Source: an uncultured Bacteroidota bacterium (GTDB taxonomy: Bacteria > Bacteroidota > Bacteroidia > Bacteroidales > VadinHA17). Taken from it: 64,000 nt of DNA. Under the pieces are notes generated by a model. The model was given only the letters and a program-made list of their open reading frames with translations. It ran no database searches and was not told the DNA's origin. The stretch covers positions 25,365 through 89,364 of the forward strand of contig CAIJYD010000106.1 in assembly GCA_903824785.1 (NCBI GenBank), in the 5' to 3' direction. Both the position numbers and the translations under genes were made by a program. How positions within the stretch are numbered: the first letter of the stretch is position 1; each line of letters starts with the position of its first letter. Shown in pieces: positions 1 to 10,060 of the stretch.

Positions 1-1129
1 TATAGAATCGTTCGGCCGGACGATGCCCTCCGATTTTATCAATGCCCGGAATTTCGAGATATTTAAATGACTTCAAAAGGTCGCCGGAAGAGTTCACCGG
101 AACCAGTGCCTCTTCAGGTGCATTATGACCTGTAGCAGTTATTCCATGAGCTACCGACCAGTCACTCACTTCCTTCGTAAAACCATTGCCATACAACTCT
201 GCACGGAAACCAAACAGGTAATTCCGGTCCGACTGTGCAGAGGAGCCGGTATCGTACCACATGGAAGGGTATAACAACACCGGACTGAAACCATATTTCA
301 ACAGGAATTTTTCGTTGAAACTGTCTGTCCACATACGGAATTCAGCATGAAACATTGATGGCTCATCGAAGAAAGTTCCGCCGATCACTGTTCCGAAATA
401 TCCTTTGAAACGGTTATAATATACCTCATGTGCCATTGAAATAAAATTCCTTACAGCTTCAGGATCTAGATAATCAGCAAGAGGGACCCCATCTGTTACA
501 CAACTGAAAATCATAATTTTCCATTTTCCTGCAGGAGCTTTCCATCTTACCGTTCCGCCGGAGACCATCTCAGTAAGGTCGATCCTTTTCAGACTCGTTG
601 TTTCCATAGCGACAATGCCCATAAGCTTTCCATCCGGAATCTTTTTCTCATAAACTGCCGGGCCACTTATATCCTCCTCTGCTTTATCGAGCCGCTTTAT
701 GGTCTGCAATGGATATTTAAGCTGGAAACGAGGTTTGCCGTCTCCTTCAGCAAAAGCGCCTACAGAACCACTGGGAAAACCAAACTCATCGTACAGGCTG
801 ATAGTCATTCCCAGCTCTTTAGCTTTTTCCAGCATTATGCCATACACCTTTAAATAATCTTCAGAGAGATATTCCGGACTGAAATTCTTCCCGAACGGTA
901 CTACACCAAAACCTCCGTAACCACACTTATCGCGCATGGCCTGCATCTGTTGCACAATTCCTTCACCTGTAACAGTGGTATTATTCCAGAACCAGAGAGG
1001 ACGGGGCCAGAACTGAATAGACGGGTTTTTGAACTTTTCTTGAGAGAAGGTCTGCCCGGCGGCAATAGTTGCATTCATCAACAGAACGGCAACAATGATC
1101 ATTACCGGCCAAAAATTGTTTTTTATCAT
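1..1129 (-). CDS. GH106-like glycosyl hydrolase, C-terminus cut by window edge
   Basis: I translated this frame from the reverse strand. An ATG at 1129 opens a signal peptide (MIKNNFWPVM, then a hydrophobic run ending near IAAGQ), followed by the motif RPLWFWNN at about residues 42-49 and a long open frame that reaches base 1 without a stop. The RPLWFWN opening followed by a helix with MQAM and GGFGV resembles large secreted Bacteroidota hydrolases related to GH106 alpha-L-rhamnosidases. A later DEFGFPSG motif and an FFDEPS motif carry acidic residues expected in a TIM-barrel active site. Only about 376 residues are present, so substrate and C-terminal domains cannot be judged. It is divergent from the esterase at 1453 and shares a spacer with it. 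Family assignment is from memory of the motif pattern; a generic glycosyl hydrolase is the safer name. Confidence 0.6.
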   Translation of the reverse strand, partial: MIKNNFWPVMIIVAVLLMNATIAAGQTFSQEKFKNPSIQFWPRPLWFWNNTTVTGEGIVQQMQAMRDKCGYGGFGVVPFGKNFSPEYLSEDYLKVYGIMLEKAKELGMTISLYDEFGFPSGSVGAFAEGDGKPRFQLKYPLQTIKRLDKAEEDISGPAVYEKKIPDGKLMGIVAMETTSLKRIDLTEMVSGGTVRWKAPAGKWKIMIFSCVTDGVPLADYLDPEAVRNFISMAHEVYYNRFKGYFGTVIGGTFFDEPSMFHAEFRMWTDSFNEKFLLKYGFSPVLLYPSMWYDTGSSAQSDRNYLFGFRAELYGNGFTKEVSDWSVAHGITATGHNAPEEALVPVNSSGDLLKSFKYLEIPGIDKIGGHRPAERFY

Positions 1130-1452
1130 CTCTGTGGGTACATATTTATAAATAGTGCCAAAATTAATTTTCTCATCATATCCGATAAAGGTAGAAATAA
1201 AGAATTATTTAAAAGTATCCTTCACCAATACTTTCCCCGGATGGCTTTAAAACAAAATTACAATAATGTATATATTTGATTTACAGTGCTATATATAATA
1301 TTCCAGACTCAAGGCGTTTTTATTCTGATTTCATACCTCAATATTTCACTTAGAATGGTATTTTTGAATTGTGAACAAAAATTATCAGCAATGGCCTGAA
1401 TAATTCATCCGGGCGAGATAACGGGTAATAATACTTAACCAAAAGAAAGAAA
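1130..1452. other. Divergent intergenic spacer
   Basis: This AT-rich spacer separates the GH106-like gene (minus) from the esterase gene (plus), so it should hold two promoters. Matches to the Bacteroidota -7 consensus TAnnTTTG occur on the plus strand at 1271-1278 and 1359-1366, and on the minus strand at 1159-1166 and 1253-1260. None has a convincing TTTG -33 box at the right distance, so no promoter is called. I see no RNA gene or repeat. Confidence 0.4.
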
Positions 1453-2757
1453 ATGGAAAACAGCAGAAGAAAATTCCTCAAATATGCCGGGATGGCTGGT
1501 CTGAGTATAGCAGGCAGCAAGTTTTCACAAGGTCTGGCTTCAGTTCCTGATTCGTCACCTGTTTTTTCAGATTCAATAACCGGCATTAATACAAATACAA
1601 TGAAAGAAAAAGAGGAGAACCTCTCCATCATAGGTCAGTACGGAAAGTGGGCTTCATCGCTTAACGACAATAAAATACCCTCATTATCCTTCAGGAGGAA
1701 AGAGTGGAGTGATCTGAAAAAATGGAAGACAGCTGCAGAAGCAAAGGTTAAGGATAGACTTGCGATACCTGATATTGGTGGCATACCGGTGGTAACCGTG
1801 AAAAAACAATATATCTATGACGGTTTGCAGATTGAGGAACTCAGCTGGCAGCTCCCGTACGGACGGCCTACTGATGCAATTCTGCTTAAACCTGTAGGAG
1901 CAACTACTCCTTTACCGGGGATTCTGGCTTTTCATGACCATGGAGGAAATAAATATTTCGGAACACGTAAGATCACCAAAACAGGCGATGTACAGCATCC
2001 ACTTATGCAGGAACATCAGAAGTTGTATTACAGTGGCCGGGCATGGGCGAATGAGATTGCGAGAAAAGGTTATGTTGTTCTGGTATCAGATGCTTTTCCA
2101 TTTGCAAGCCGCCGGGTTATGATGCAGGATATCCCCGTGAGTTTTCGCGAGGGGCATAATGATGAAAACCCTGAAGATCCTAAAAACATCGAAGCCTATA
2201 ACATATGGGCAAGGAACCATGAAGATACAATGGCAAAATCTCTCTTCAGTGCCGGAACTACCTGGCCTGGAGTATTCTTTGCCGAAGACCGGATAGCGCT
2301 CGACATTCTTTGTTCACGGAAAGATGTTGACAAAGAGAAGATCGGATGCGGTGGTTTGTCAGGAGGTGGTATGCGTACTGTCTTTATGGGTGGGCTCGAT
2401 CCTCGCATCAAATGTGCAATTGCAGTCGGATTTATGACAACATGGAAAGATTTCGTTCTCAATAAATCATTTACCCACACCTGGATGACATACGTTCCGG
2501 TTCTTCCGAATGAGCTTGATTTTCCTGAGATCCTTGGATTGCGTGTTCCACTTGCTACCATGGTACTTAATGATACACATGATGAACTGTATACTGTTCC
2601 TGAAATGGAGGCAGCTGACAAGATTCTTAAAGAGGTTTATCAGAAGGCTAATGCCGCAGACAGATATAAATGTTCGTTTTACCCGGGTGAGCATAAGTTC
2701 GATTCAGATATGCAGAACGAAGCTTTTAACTGGTTCGACAAGTGGCTGAAACATTAA
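1453..2757 (+). CDS. Tat-exported alpha/beta hydrolase (acetylxylan esterase / dienelactone hydrolase type)
   Basis: A predicted exported serine hydrolase of 434 residues. It begins with a Tat-like signal (SRRKFLK at residues 4-10, then a small-residue hydrophobic run). The body has an oxyanion-type HDHGGN motif, a nucleophile elbow GLSGGG whose serine follows GCG, a likely acid in NDTHDE and a likely catalytic histidine in PGEHKF near the C-terminus. This order (Ser, Asp, His) is that of the alpha/beta hydrolase fold and fits Abhydrolase_7-like esterases found near Bacteroidota glycan loci. It probably removes acyl groups from a glycan in the periplasm. It is convergent with the TIM-barrel gene at 2818. 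An imperfect spacer hairpin at 2800-2814 lacks a T tract and is not called a terminator. Confidence 0.75.
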   Translation: MENSRRKFLKYAGMAGLSIAGSKFSQGLASVPDSSPVFSDSITGINTNTMKEKEENLSIIGQYGKWASSLNDNKIPSLSFRRKEWSDLKKWKTAAEAKVKDRLAIPDIGGIPVVTVKKQYIYDGLQIEELSWQLPYGRPTDAILLKPVGATTPLPGILAFHDHGGNKYFGTRKITKTGDVQHPLMQEHQKLYYSGRAWANEIARKGYVVLVSDAFPFASRRVMMQDIPVSFREGHNDENPEDPKNIEAYNIWARNHEDTMAKSLFSAGTTWPGVFFAEDRIALDILCSRKDVDKEKIGCGGLSGGGMRTVFMGGLDPRIKCAIAVGFMTTWKDFVLNKSFTHTWMTYVPVLPNELDFPEILGLRVPLATMVLNDTHDELYTVPEMEAADKILKEVYQKANAADRYKCSFYPGEHKFDSDMQNEAFNWFDKWLKH

Positions 2758-2817
2758 CGTTCAGATTGAAACGGCAACCGATTTAAAAGCTTTATTCTGT
2801 TCAGAAGATCTGAAATA

Positions 2818-3828
2818 CTAAATCAGTTTCGATTCTGCAAGAATCCTTTTCAGGGTTTCTAAGTCTTTTTTCATGGCAGAGAGTACATCTTCTCTCTTCA
2901 TTGTTAATACCGTTGCCCCATGCTCTGCTCCACCAAGCGGGTATTCATAATGAAGCGATAAAGGACCATTGAAATTCAGCTGTTTCAATAATCCCAGGTA
3001 CTTTTTATAGTTAACCATCCCTTCTCCCAATGGCACGGTTTCAGAGGACCATTTCCCATCCTTTTTTAACCAGATATAATCTTTTATATCAATCGACCTG
3101 ACGTACGGGAATATCAGTTTAAGTCCAACAGGCCAGGCATTGGCCCCCTCTACTGTTGCGTGAAAGATATCGTATTGCGATCCCAGCCACTTCGAGTTAA
3201 TGCTTTTCAGGGCAGCTGCCAGATCCCATACCGAAGCTCCGAAATAGATTCCTTCGGCAGCAATTCCGGAGTGGTTCTGATATTCGCCCGAAACCGAATA
3301 TTTTGAATTGAGTTCTGCCAGCTTACTCAGCCTGAGCTGTATTGAGGTAATATTTTCCTCAACGGATATGGCATCACTGTAATGCATATATCCCATCCTG
3401 TAATGGTGAATTCCAAGTGAGGCTGCCGTCTTAAGGATCTTCTCCGACAGCGGGTCACCGGCATCGTTTATCCCTGTGGTAATCATATAAATATTCAGGC
3501 CCCTCTTCCGGACAGCTTCCATTGCTTTAGGCAGATCTTCCTCAACCCTCTCAGGCAGCACATGTCCGCCGGGACGTACTGTAAGGTCCAATCCATCAAA
3601 CCCCATATCGGCTGAAACAGCAGCCATTTCATTATAATCGAGCCAGTGAAGGTGTTTGGAAAAAATACTTATCCTGAAAGCATCCTTATCTTTTGCCAGT
3701 GGCAAAACCGGAAATCCTGTCGTATATGCCTTATTACTATCAGCTTTGATAATTGAATTCAATCCGGCAGATATTCCTGCAGTTGCCAGTATCGATTTTG
3801 AAATAAAATTTCTTCTTGAAGTTTTCAT
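2818..3828 (-). CDS. Exported sugar phosphate isomerase/epimerase-like TIM barrel protein
   Basis: A 336-residue protein of the AP-endonuclease-2-like TIM-barrel family (sugar isomerase/epimerase, IolE/xylose-isomerase-like). The N-terminus SRRNFISKSI is a Tat-type signal, so it is probably periplasmic. Barrel landmarks include MGFDGLDLTVRPGGHV near residue 75, GEYQNHSG near 180, a YDIFHA strand, a DIKDY strand and a terminal LHYEYP, where Glu, Asp and His residues would hold a divalent metal. Exported members of this family occur beside Gfo/Idh/MocA oxidoreductases and DUF1080 proteins in Bacteroidota sugar loci, where some act on keto-sugars or C-glycosides. The exact reaction here is unknown. 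It is transcribed away from the propeller gene at 4121. Confidence 0.72.
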   Translation of the reverse strand: MKTSRRNFISKSILATAGISAGLNSIIKADSNKAYTTGFPVLPLAKDKDAFRISIFSKHLHWLDYNEMAAVSADMGFDGLDLTVRPGGHVLPERVEEDLPKAMEAVRKRGLNIYMITTGINDAGDPLSEKILKTAASLGIHHYRMGYMHYSDAISVEENITSIQLRLSKLAELNSKYSVSGEYQNHSGIAAEGIYFGASVWDLAAALKSINSKWLGSQYDIFHATVEGANAWPVGLKLIFPYVRSIDIKDYIWLKKDGKWSSETVPLGEGMVNYKKYLGLLKQLNFNGPLSLHYEYPLGGAEHGATVLTMKREDVLSAMKKDLETLKRILAESKLI

Positions 3829-4120
3829 TTTGATTACTAATTATTTAATGCCACATAAAACGTTCGGTCTCACCATATATATTACTTATTCCGAAAATTT
3901 CTTATCAAACCGGAGAAGAAAATCACGAATCTGAAATATTTCAGTTAAAGATAGGTTGAAAAAATAATAACTTTAACCAATATAATGAAAATAAATTCCG
4001 GCTGTCTTACCTGAGAAAAAGAACCTTTATCGATTATCTTTAAAGTGAAAATTTCCTTTAAAAAACAAGAGCTACCGGAACAATAAAAAAGCTAAGAAAA
4101 GCCAATAGAAAAACTGAAGT

Positions 4121-6556
4121 ATGATTATAAAACAAAAATTGATGAAGCCTGAGAGAAAATCATTTACCGCAATTGTCAGCTGCCTGCTGATTATTTTTAT
4201 CTCCGTTCAATCCTGTTCCGGCATTAAAACAGAAAAACCGTCTGATGTAAAGTGGGATAAGGTGGGGCCGGGCGGTGGCGGTGCTATTTTTATCCCCACA
4301 TTTTCCAGCATAAATCCCGACAGATTCCTGCTTCGCTGCGATATGACAGGCACATACCTTACAAAAGACGGAGGAGCCTCATACAGTCAGATCAATTTTG
4401 CCGGAGGAGCCTCTTCATTTGCCTGGGATCCCATCGACTCGAATATTGTTTATGTCGGTTCCTCATCACTCAACAGGTCAGCCGACGAAGGGAAAACGTG
4501 GGAACAGATATTTCCTGCAAAAGATGAGGTGATAAGCCAACTGTTTATAGGCGATCATGCCGATTTCAGCCTGGAAGTATCACCCGGGTCATTATACCCT
4601 TCGGGATCAGGAAAAATAAGTGCCATACGGGTCGATCCTGTAAAACCCGGCCGGATTTATTTCACCATGGGGCGCTACTTTTTTTACACCTCTGATTCGG
4701 GAAAAAGCTGGAAGAGAGAATCGCTTGAACACTCTCCCGGTTTCATTTATACAAATAAAAGTATTCTGAAAGATGATGTTTATATTTTTACCCCTTCCTC
4801 TGTTTACCTGTTTAATAAAACATCGCAGAAAATAAGCCGTAAGGAGCTCCCGGAGGCTATGTCTCCTGCATTCTCTTTTACAGGTGGAACTGAAGCGAAA
4901 ACAGGAAAAGTTATTTTCTATGCACTTCATCACGATCAGTCCGAAGCAATTCAGGATGAGTTCGGGCACAGTGAACTATGGATGTCGGATGATTGCGGCA
5001 ACAGCTGGAAACATGTTTTGAATCCTGTTGTTACCAATGAGATTGCCGGAATAAAACCAAGCTTTTCAATGGTTGCCTGTGCTGAGTCGGATGCAGGCCA
5101 GGCATATCTTATCAGCAACCGTTATGAAGAAAAGAAAAAAGAGAAAGGTTTTATATACTGGTATGGAGCATTCAAAACAGGCGATGCAGGAAACAGCTGG
5201 GAATGGGTATGGAAAGGTGGAGGCGGTTCAGGACAGTATGCTGTAAAGGACGGCATCGGAGTCTCAAATCTCAAAGATGCATGGGCGGAGGAAGCTTTCG
5301 GTGGGGAGTATATAAGGCTGATGGATGCAGGGGTCGCTCCGTCCGATGGCAATATCGCCATTGTGACCGATTGGTACCGCACAATGAAAACAACAGATGG
5401 AGGAAAAAGCTGGAATGAGATTTACAGTAAGAAGCAACCCGACGGTACCTTTATAAGCAGAGGGCTGGATGTAACCACATCATATGGTGTTCATTTCGAC
5501 CCTTTCGACAGCAGTCACATTGCCATAAGCTATACCGACATAGGTTATCATCACTCCTTCAACGGAGGCAAAAGCTGGGCAAGATCAGCTGATGGAATCC
5601 CTGCCGCCTGGGTAAACACCTGTTACTGGATGGTCTTCGATCCTGATATTAAAGGAAAGGTCTGGTCTGCATGGTCGTACCTTCATGATTTTCCGAGAGG
5701 AAAGATGACCCGCAACCCTAAATGGAAAGAGGTTGGAAAAGGTGGAGTTTGTCTATCCGTTGATGGTGGAAAAACATGGAAACCATCAATAGACGGATTG
5801 GGATCTGATTCACCGGCTACCTCAATAGTTCTTGACCCGGAATCAGCTCCGGGAAATCGCACTCTTTATGCCTCTGTTTACAGTAAAGGAGTGTTTAAAT
5901 CGACCGACGACGGCAAAACATGGCAACTCAAAAACAAAGGCATTGAAGAGAATACCTGTGCCTTTGAACTGACATTAACAGAAAAAGGAGTTCTGTTCCT
6001 TACAGTGAGTGCAACGCCGGAGCATAAGGATGGAAAAAAGGGGATGTCGTTTTACTCCGGAGCTGTTTACCGGTCGTCGGATGGTGCAGAAACATGGATT
6101 AAGCTCAATGTCGCCAATGGCAACATCTTCCCGAACGGAATAGATTATGACCGAAAAAATCCCGACCGGATCTATCTTGGCTGCTGGGCCGATATTGAAC
6201 TGAGTGACCTCGTTGGCGGTGATGTGGTAAGAGCTAATGGCGGAAATAAACCGATTGACATGCCCGGAGGAATTTTCCTTTCCGAAGATGGTGGTGATAC
6301 CTGGAGATCGATCTTCGATGATAATCAGTATGTCTATGATGTTACTGTCGATCCTTACCACCCGGGAAGAGTTTATTGCTGCACATTCAATCAGGCAGCA
6401 TATCTCAGCAATGATTACGGTAAATCGTGGAAAAAAATAAAAGGTTATGATTTCCACTGGGGACACCGGATTGTTATTGATCAGAATAACCCCGATAAAA
6501 TATACATCACCACATTCGGATCGAGCGTCTGGCATGGAGTAGCTGTTACTGAATAA
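4121..6556 (+). CDS. Asp-box beta-propeller lipoprotein (sialidase / GH74-like)
   Basis: An 811-residue exported protein. The N-terminus has a basic region, a hydrophobic stretch and Cys at SVQSC near residue 32, consistent with a lipoprotein. The mature part opens with GPGGGGAIF and a CDMTGTYLTKDGG segment like the first blade of GH74-type seven-bladed propellers. At least six Asp-box motifs of form S-x-D-x-G-x-x-W are visible (SADEGKTW, TSDSGKSW, SDDCGNSW, STDDGKTW, SEDGGDTW, SNDYGKSW), interrupted by strands. The fold is secure. Whether it is an active xyloglucanase/sialidase or a binding propeller cannot be decided by eye, because catalytic Asp positions are not obvious. It stands alone, 122 bp before the thioredoxin gene on the same strand. 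Confidence 0.72.
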   Translation: MIIKQKLMKPERKSFTAIVSCLLIIFISVQSCSGIKTEKPSDVKWDKVGPGGGGAIFIPTFSSINPDRFLLRCDMTGTYLTKDGGASYSQINFAGGASSFAWDPIDSNIVYVGSSSLNRSADEGKTWEQIFPAKDEVISQLFIGDHADFSLEVSPGSLYPSGSGKISAIRVDPVKPGRIYFTMGRYFFYTSDSGKSWKRESLEHSPGFIYTNKSILKDDVYIFTPSSVYLFNKTSQKISRKELPEAMSPAFSFTGGTEAKTGKVIFYALHHDQSEAIQDEFGHSELWMSDDCGNSWKHVLNPVVTNEIAGIKPSFSMVACAESDAGQAYLISNRYEEKKKEKGFIYWYGAFKTGDAGNSWEWVWKGGGGSGQYAVKDGIGVSNLKDAWAEEAFGGEYIRLMDAGVAPSDGNIAIVTDWYRTMKTTDGGKSWNEIYSKKQPDGTFISRGLDVTTSYGVHFDPFDSSHIAISYTDIGYHHSFNGGKSWARSADGIPAAWVNTCYWMVFDPDIKGKVWSAWSYLHDFPRGKMTRNPKWKEVGKGGVCLSVDGGKTWKPSIDGLGSDSPATSIVLDPESAPGNRTLYASVYSKGVFKSTDDGKTWQLKNKGIEENTCAFELTLTEKGVLFLTVSATPEHKDGKKGMSFYSGAVYRSSDGAETWIKLNVANGNIFPNGIDYDRKNPDRIYLGCWADIELSDLVGGDVVRANGGNKPIDMPGGIFLSEDGGDTWRSIFDDNQYVYDVTVDPYHPGRVYCCTFNQAAYLSNDYGKSWKKIKGYDFHWGHRIVIDQNNPDKIYITTFGSSVWHGVAVTE

Positions 6557-6678
6557 GGCGTTTGGAGTGAACCAGAGTTAGTAATAAAGATTTAATTATT
6601 AAACCGATTGATTTTGCACTTTTTCAATATCTTTAATCCATATTTTTTTATCAGACAATCAAGAAATAATCACTGAAT

Positions 6679-7812
6679 ATGAAAAGACCCGTTTTACTAA
6701 TCCTCTTTCTCCTGCTTCCCCTTCTTAATAGCAACACATTTCTTTTGCTGGCAGATGATGTAAAGACCCTTGAAACAGGAGCTGCGGCACCTGCGTTTTC
6801 ATTACCCGGTGTCGACGGGAAAACTTATACTCTCAACAGTTTCAAAGAATCGAAAATACTGGTGATAATCTTTATGGCCAACCATTGTCCTACAGCCCAG
6901 GCTTATGAAGAGAGGATCATTAAACTCTATCAGGATTTTCATCCAAAGGGGGTGGCGATTGTTCAGGTCTCCCCGAATAATCCACCGGCGGTATGTCTGG
7001 AAGAGATAGGATACAGCGACCTTGGAGATTCTTTTGAAGAGATGAAAATAAGGGCCGCCGATAAGAAATATCCCATGCCATATCTGTACGATGGAGATAA
7101 ACAGGAGATGGCAAAAGCCTATGGCCCAACCACCACACCTCATGTATTTATCTTTGACAGTCAGCGCAAACTGCGCTTCTGCGGTCGTATCGACGAGATG
7201 GAGAATCCGTACGAAAAGGCGCTTCAGCCTGATACACGGAATGCCATAAATGCATTACTTGAAGGAAAACCTGTTCCTGTTGAAAGAACAAAAACCTTTG
7301 GCTGCTCAATTAAATGGGCAAGTAAAGCCGAATGGAGAGTCAAGCTTGATACAGACTGGAAAAACAAACCTGTCGAAGTAACTGAAGCTGATATAAATGG
7401 CGTAAAAGAAATACTGGCAAATAACACAAAGAAATACCGCCTTGTGAATGTGTGGGCTACGTGGTGCGGTCCGTGTGTAATAGAATTTCCTGAATTCATT
7501 ACCCTGCAACGGATGTATGGCGCACGCAACTTTGAGTTTGTCTCCATAAGCACCGACGGGATAAAGAAAAAAGAAAAAGTGTTGGAGTTCCTGAAAGATA
7601 AAAATGCAGCAACAAAAAATTATCTCTACTCTGCCGAGAATAAATATCCATTCATTGAAGCTGTAGATAAAAACTGGTCGGGGGCCTTGCCATATACTAT
7701 GCTTATAGCTCCCGGAGGTGAGATTGTTTATTCAACTCAGGGTGTGGTTGATCTGATGAAGCTGAAAAAGGAGATAATGCAGAAAATCGGAAGGTTCTTT
7801 GCTGATGATTGA
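6679..7812 (+). CDS. Exported two-domain redoxin/TlpA-like thioredoxin
   Basis: A 377-residue protein with an N-terminal signal peptide (about residues 1-25) and two thioredoxin folds. The first (about 30-200) is a redoxin/AhpC-like domain with a single peroxidatic-type cysteine, FMANHCPTAQAYE, Cys70. The second (about 225-375) is a TlpA/ResA-like domain with a classical CGPC pair at 263-266 in WATWCGPC, and a cis-proline context LPYTML. It should act as a periplasmic thiol reductase or peroxidase, helping maintain exported enzymes. The spacing to the TIM-barrel gene downstream (63 bp to its ATG) suggests cotranscription. Confidence 0.8.
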   Translation: MKRPVLLILFLLLPLLNSNTFLLLADDVKTLETGAAAPAFSLPGVDGKTYTLNSFKESKILVIIFMANHCPTAQAYEERIIKLYQDFHPKGVAIVQVSPNNPPAVCLEEIGYSDLGDSFEEMKIRAADKKYPMPYLYDGDKQEMAKAYGPTTTPHVFIFDSQRKLRFCGRIDEMENPYEKALQPDTRNAINALLEGKPVPVERTKTFGCSIKWASKAEWRVKLDTDWKNKPVEVTEADINGVKEILANNTKKYRLVNVWATWCGPCVIEFPEFITLQRMYGARNFEFVSISTDGIKKKEKVLEFLKDKNAATKNYLYSAENKYPFIEAVDKNWSGALPYTMLIAPGGEIVYSTQGVVDLMKLKKEIMQKIGRFFADD

Positions 7813-7875
7813 AAATAACAACAATGCAAACTTTATACTCTAATTTTATTGCCGAAGACTCTTAAAATCAGTGTT

Positions 7876-8826
7876 ATGGAAAACAGAATATCCCGACGTC
7901 ATTTCTCCAGGCTATCACTTACCGGAGCTGCTGCACTGGTAACACTAAACTCCGCTGAACTGAGAGCTGAAACGCAATCCGGTTCTCAATGTATCCGGCT
8001 TGGAGGCCCGGTATCAGGCGATTTCAAAGACCCTCAGGAGTGGATAAAAGCTCTTAAAGCGAAAGGTTACAGCGCAGCATATTGCCCCGTTTCACCCGGG
8101 ACAGATATCGCGATAATAAAAGCTTTTGAGAAAGCTGCCAAAGAAGCAAATATTTTAATTTCTGAAGTTGGAGCCTGGAGCAACCCGATAAGTAAAGTGG
8201 AAAAAGAGAGGAAAGAGGCTATACGAAAATGCAAAGACTCGCTCTCTCTTGCCGATCAGATTGGTGCCGGCTGCTGCGTTAATATCAGCGGATCGCGTGG
8301 AGAAAAATGGGATGGACCCCACTCTGAAAACTACTCGCGCGAGACATTTGAAATGATAGTACAAACCACCCGGGAGATAATTGATGAGGTAAAACCCCTG
8401 CGCACCTTTTATACACTTGAAACGATGCCCTGGGCTCTCCCCGATTCACCCGATTCATATCTTGAGCTTATTAAAGCCATTGACAGAAAACAATTTGCCG
8501 TGCATCTCGATCCGGTAAACATGATCAATTCCCCCCGAAGATATTATAATAACGGACCATTTATCAAAGAATGTTTTGATAAACTGGGACCCTATATTAA
8601 GAATTGCCACGCAAAGGATATTCTCCTTGGAACCAACCTTACCGTTCACCTCGATGAAGTAATACCCGGAACAGGAGGGCTCGATTACAGGGTATTCCTG
8701 ACTGAATTAAGCAAGCTGAAAAATGTCCCTCTGATGCTCGAACATCTAAAGACAAGTGAAGATTATGATAAGGCAGCAGCCAATGTAAGGAAAGCCGGTG
8801 CAGAAGCCGGAATAAAATTTTGCTGA
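7876..8826 (+). CDS. Exported TIM-barrel sugar isomerase/epimerase-like protein
   Basis: I start this gene at the ATG at 7876 rather than an upstream TTG at 7849, because the ATG gives MENRISRRHFSRLSL, a clean Tat-type signal with a hydrophobic stretch after it. The 316-residue product is a second AP-endonuclease-2-like TIM barrel, distinct in sequence from the one at 2818. It has GAWSNP, GAGCCVNISGSRG, ETMPWALPDS, HLDPVNMI and KNCHAKDI segments, of which Glu, Asp and His residues are typical metal ligands. It probably isomerises or epimerises a sugar in the periplasm. Neighbouring DUF5009 genes follow on the same strand after 52 bp. Confidence 0.72.
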   Translation: MENRISRRHFSRLSLTGAAALVTLNSAELRAETQSGSQCIRLGGPVSGDFKDPQEWIKALKAKGYSAAYCPVSPGTDIAIIKAFEKAAKEANILISEVGAWSNPISKVEKERKEAIRKCKDSLSLADQIGAGCCVNISGSRGEKWDGPHSENYSRETFEMIVQTTREIIDEVKPLRTFYTLETMPWALPDSPDSYLELIKAIDRKQFAVHLDPVNMINSPRRYYNNGPFIKECFDKLGPYIKNCHAKDILLGTNLTVHLDEVIPGTGGLDYRVFLTELSKLKNVPLMLEHLKTSEDYDKAAANVRKAGAEAGIKFC

Positions 8827-8878
8827 GGCCATTAAAGCCGTCACCTGAAAAATAAAAAGTCAAACTTAAAATAATTAT

Positions 8879-9994
8879 ATGAGCAAACAGATTCAATTAA
8901 ATCAGGAACAGACACGGATCCTTTCAATAGATTTCTTTCGTGGTCTTACAATGTTCCTTCTGATAGGCGAAAGCACCCGGCTTTATGAACACATAAGTAC
9001 CATTAAGAATAGTAGCTTTATGCAATTCCTCGGGACACAACTCAGTCATCATGAATGGAATGGATTACATTTCTGGGATCTTATACAACCTTTCTTTATG
9101 TTTATTGTCGGGGTAGCAATCCCATTTGCTGTCGCCAACAGGATAAAAAAAGGAGATACCGATAAGATGATTTTGTACCATGCCATTAAGCGCGCGCTGC
9201 TGTTACTGTTTCTGGGCTGGGCTCTTTATTGTGTCGGACCGGGTAAAATTGTTTTCAGGTTTCAGAACGTTCTTGCACAGTTATCTGTAACATACCTTAT
9301 TGCCTTCCTGATAATGAAAAAAAGCTTCTCCTTTCAGCTTATTTTCACTTTAATAATTCTTCTGCTAACGGATCTTGCATACAGGTTTTTCCCGGTTGAA
9401 AACTTTAATCACCCCTGGGAGGCGTATCAAAATCTCGGAGCCTGGGTCAATAATAAGATCGAGGGTGTTGACAAAGCAAGCATCTGGGCTTCGCTGAATG
9501 CCATACCTACAACCGCTCACACTGTCTGGGGGGTTCTGTTCGGTCAGCTCCTGATGAGTACCCGGACGGTAAAACAGAAAATACAGATAATGGTAATTGC
9601 CGGAATCGCAGGGCTGATAATAGGTTACTCACTCGATTTATTGAGTATCACTCCTATCATTAAAAAGATTGCCACAGCTTCATTTGTATTTGCAAGCGGA
9701 GGATGGGCAATTCTTGCTCTTGCCTTCTGCTACTGGATTATTGATGTCAAAAAACTCTTTACGAAAGGATCAGTATTTTTTATGATAGTTGGAATGAACT
9801 GCATAATTATTTACCTCTTCTTTGAGGTGGCAGGTGCCGATTTTGTAAGCAGACTTTTTATCCCGTTCACAACTGCATTATTCTCATGTGGAGGGGAACT
9901 TACCATTGAAATAATGACCAGTTTAGCTACCTGGGCAGCATTATGGTATATGTGCTACTGGCTTTATAAAAACAGGATTTTCATTAAAATATAA
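8879..9994 (+). CDS. DUF5009 (HGSNAT-like) membrane acyltransferase, copy 1
   Basis: A 371-residue polytopic membrane protein with about ten hydrophobic segments. The N-terminal RILSIDFFRGLTMFLL is the signature of DUF5009/heparan-alpha-glucosaminide N-acetyltransferase-like proteins, which move an acetyl group from cytosolic acetyl-CoA to a sugar amine outside the membrane. The segment EWNGLHFWDLIQPFFMFIVG and the later AIPTTAHTVWGV are conserved in the next gene too. No active-site histidine can be assigned with certainty, though the conserved His in HEWNG is a candidate. It follows the TIM-barrel gene in the same direction. Confidence 0.75.
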   Translation: MSKQIQLNQEQTRILSIDFFRGLTMFLLIGESTRLYEHISTIKNSSFMQFLGTQLSHHEWNGLHFWDLIQPFFMFIVGVAIPFAVANRIKKGDTDKMILYHAIKRALLLLFLGWALYCVGPGKIVFRFQNVLAQLSVTYLIAFLIMKKSFSFQLIFTLIILLLTDLAYRFFPVENFNHPWEAYQNLGAWVNNKIEGVDKASIWASLNAIPTTAHTVWGVLFGQLLMSTRTVKQKIQIMVIAGIAGLIIGYSLDLLSITPIIKKIATASFVFASGGWAILALAFCYWIIDVKKLFTKGSVFFMIVGMNCIIIYLFFEVAGADFVSRLFIPFTTALFSCGGELTIEIMTSLATWAALWYMCYWLYKNRIFIKI

Positions 9995-10060
9995 AACACT
10001 TGGTACTTGAAACAATATAAATTGTACTGAAATAATTATCACTAAACTAATCTGGAATAT

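Noticed and set aside
2800..2814. TTCAGA-AGA-TCTGAA hairpin between convergent genes
   Set aside because: Short stem with no T tract on either strand.
5975..6535. A 186-residue minus-strand frame inside the propeller gene
   Set aside because: Composition is that of a reverse frame of Asp-box repeats; no family or RBS is seen, and the plus-strand gene is clear.
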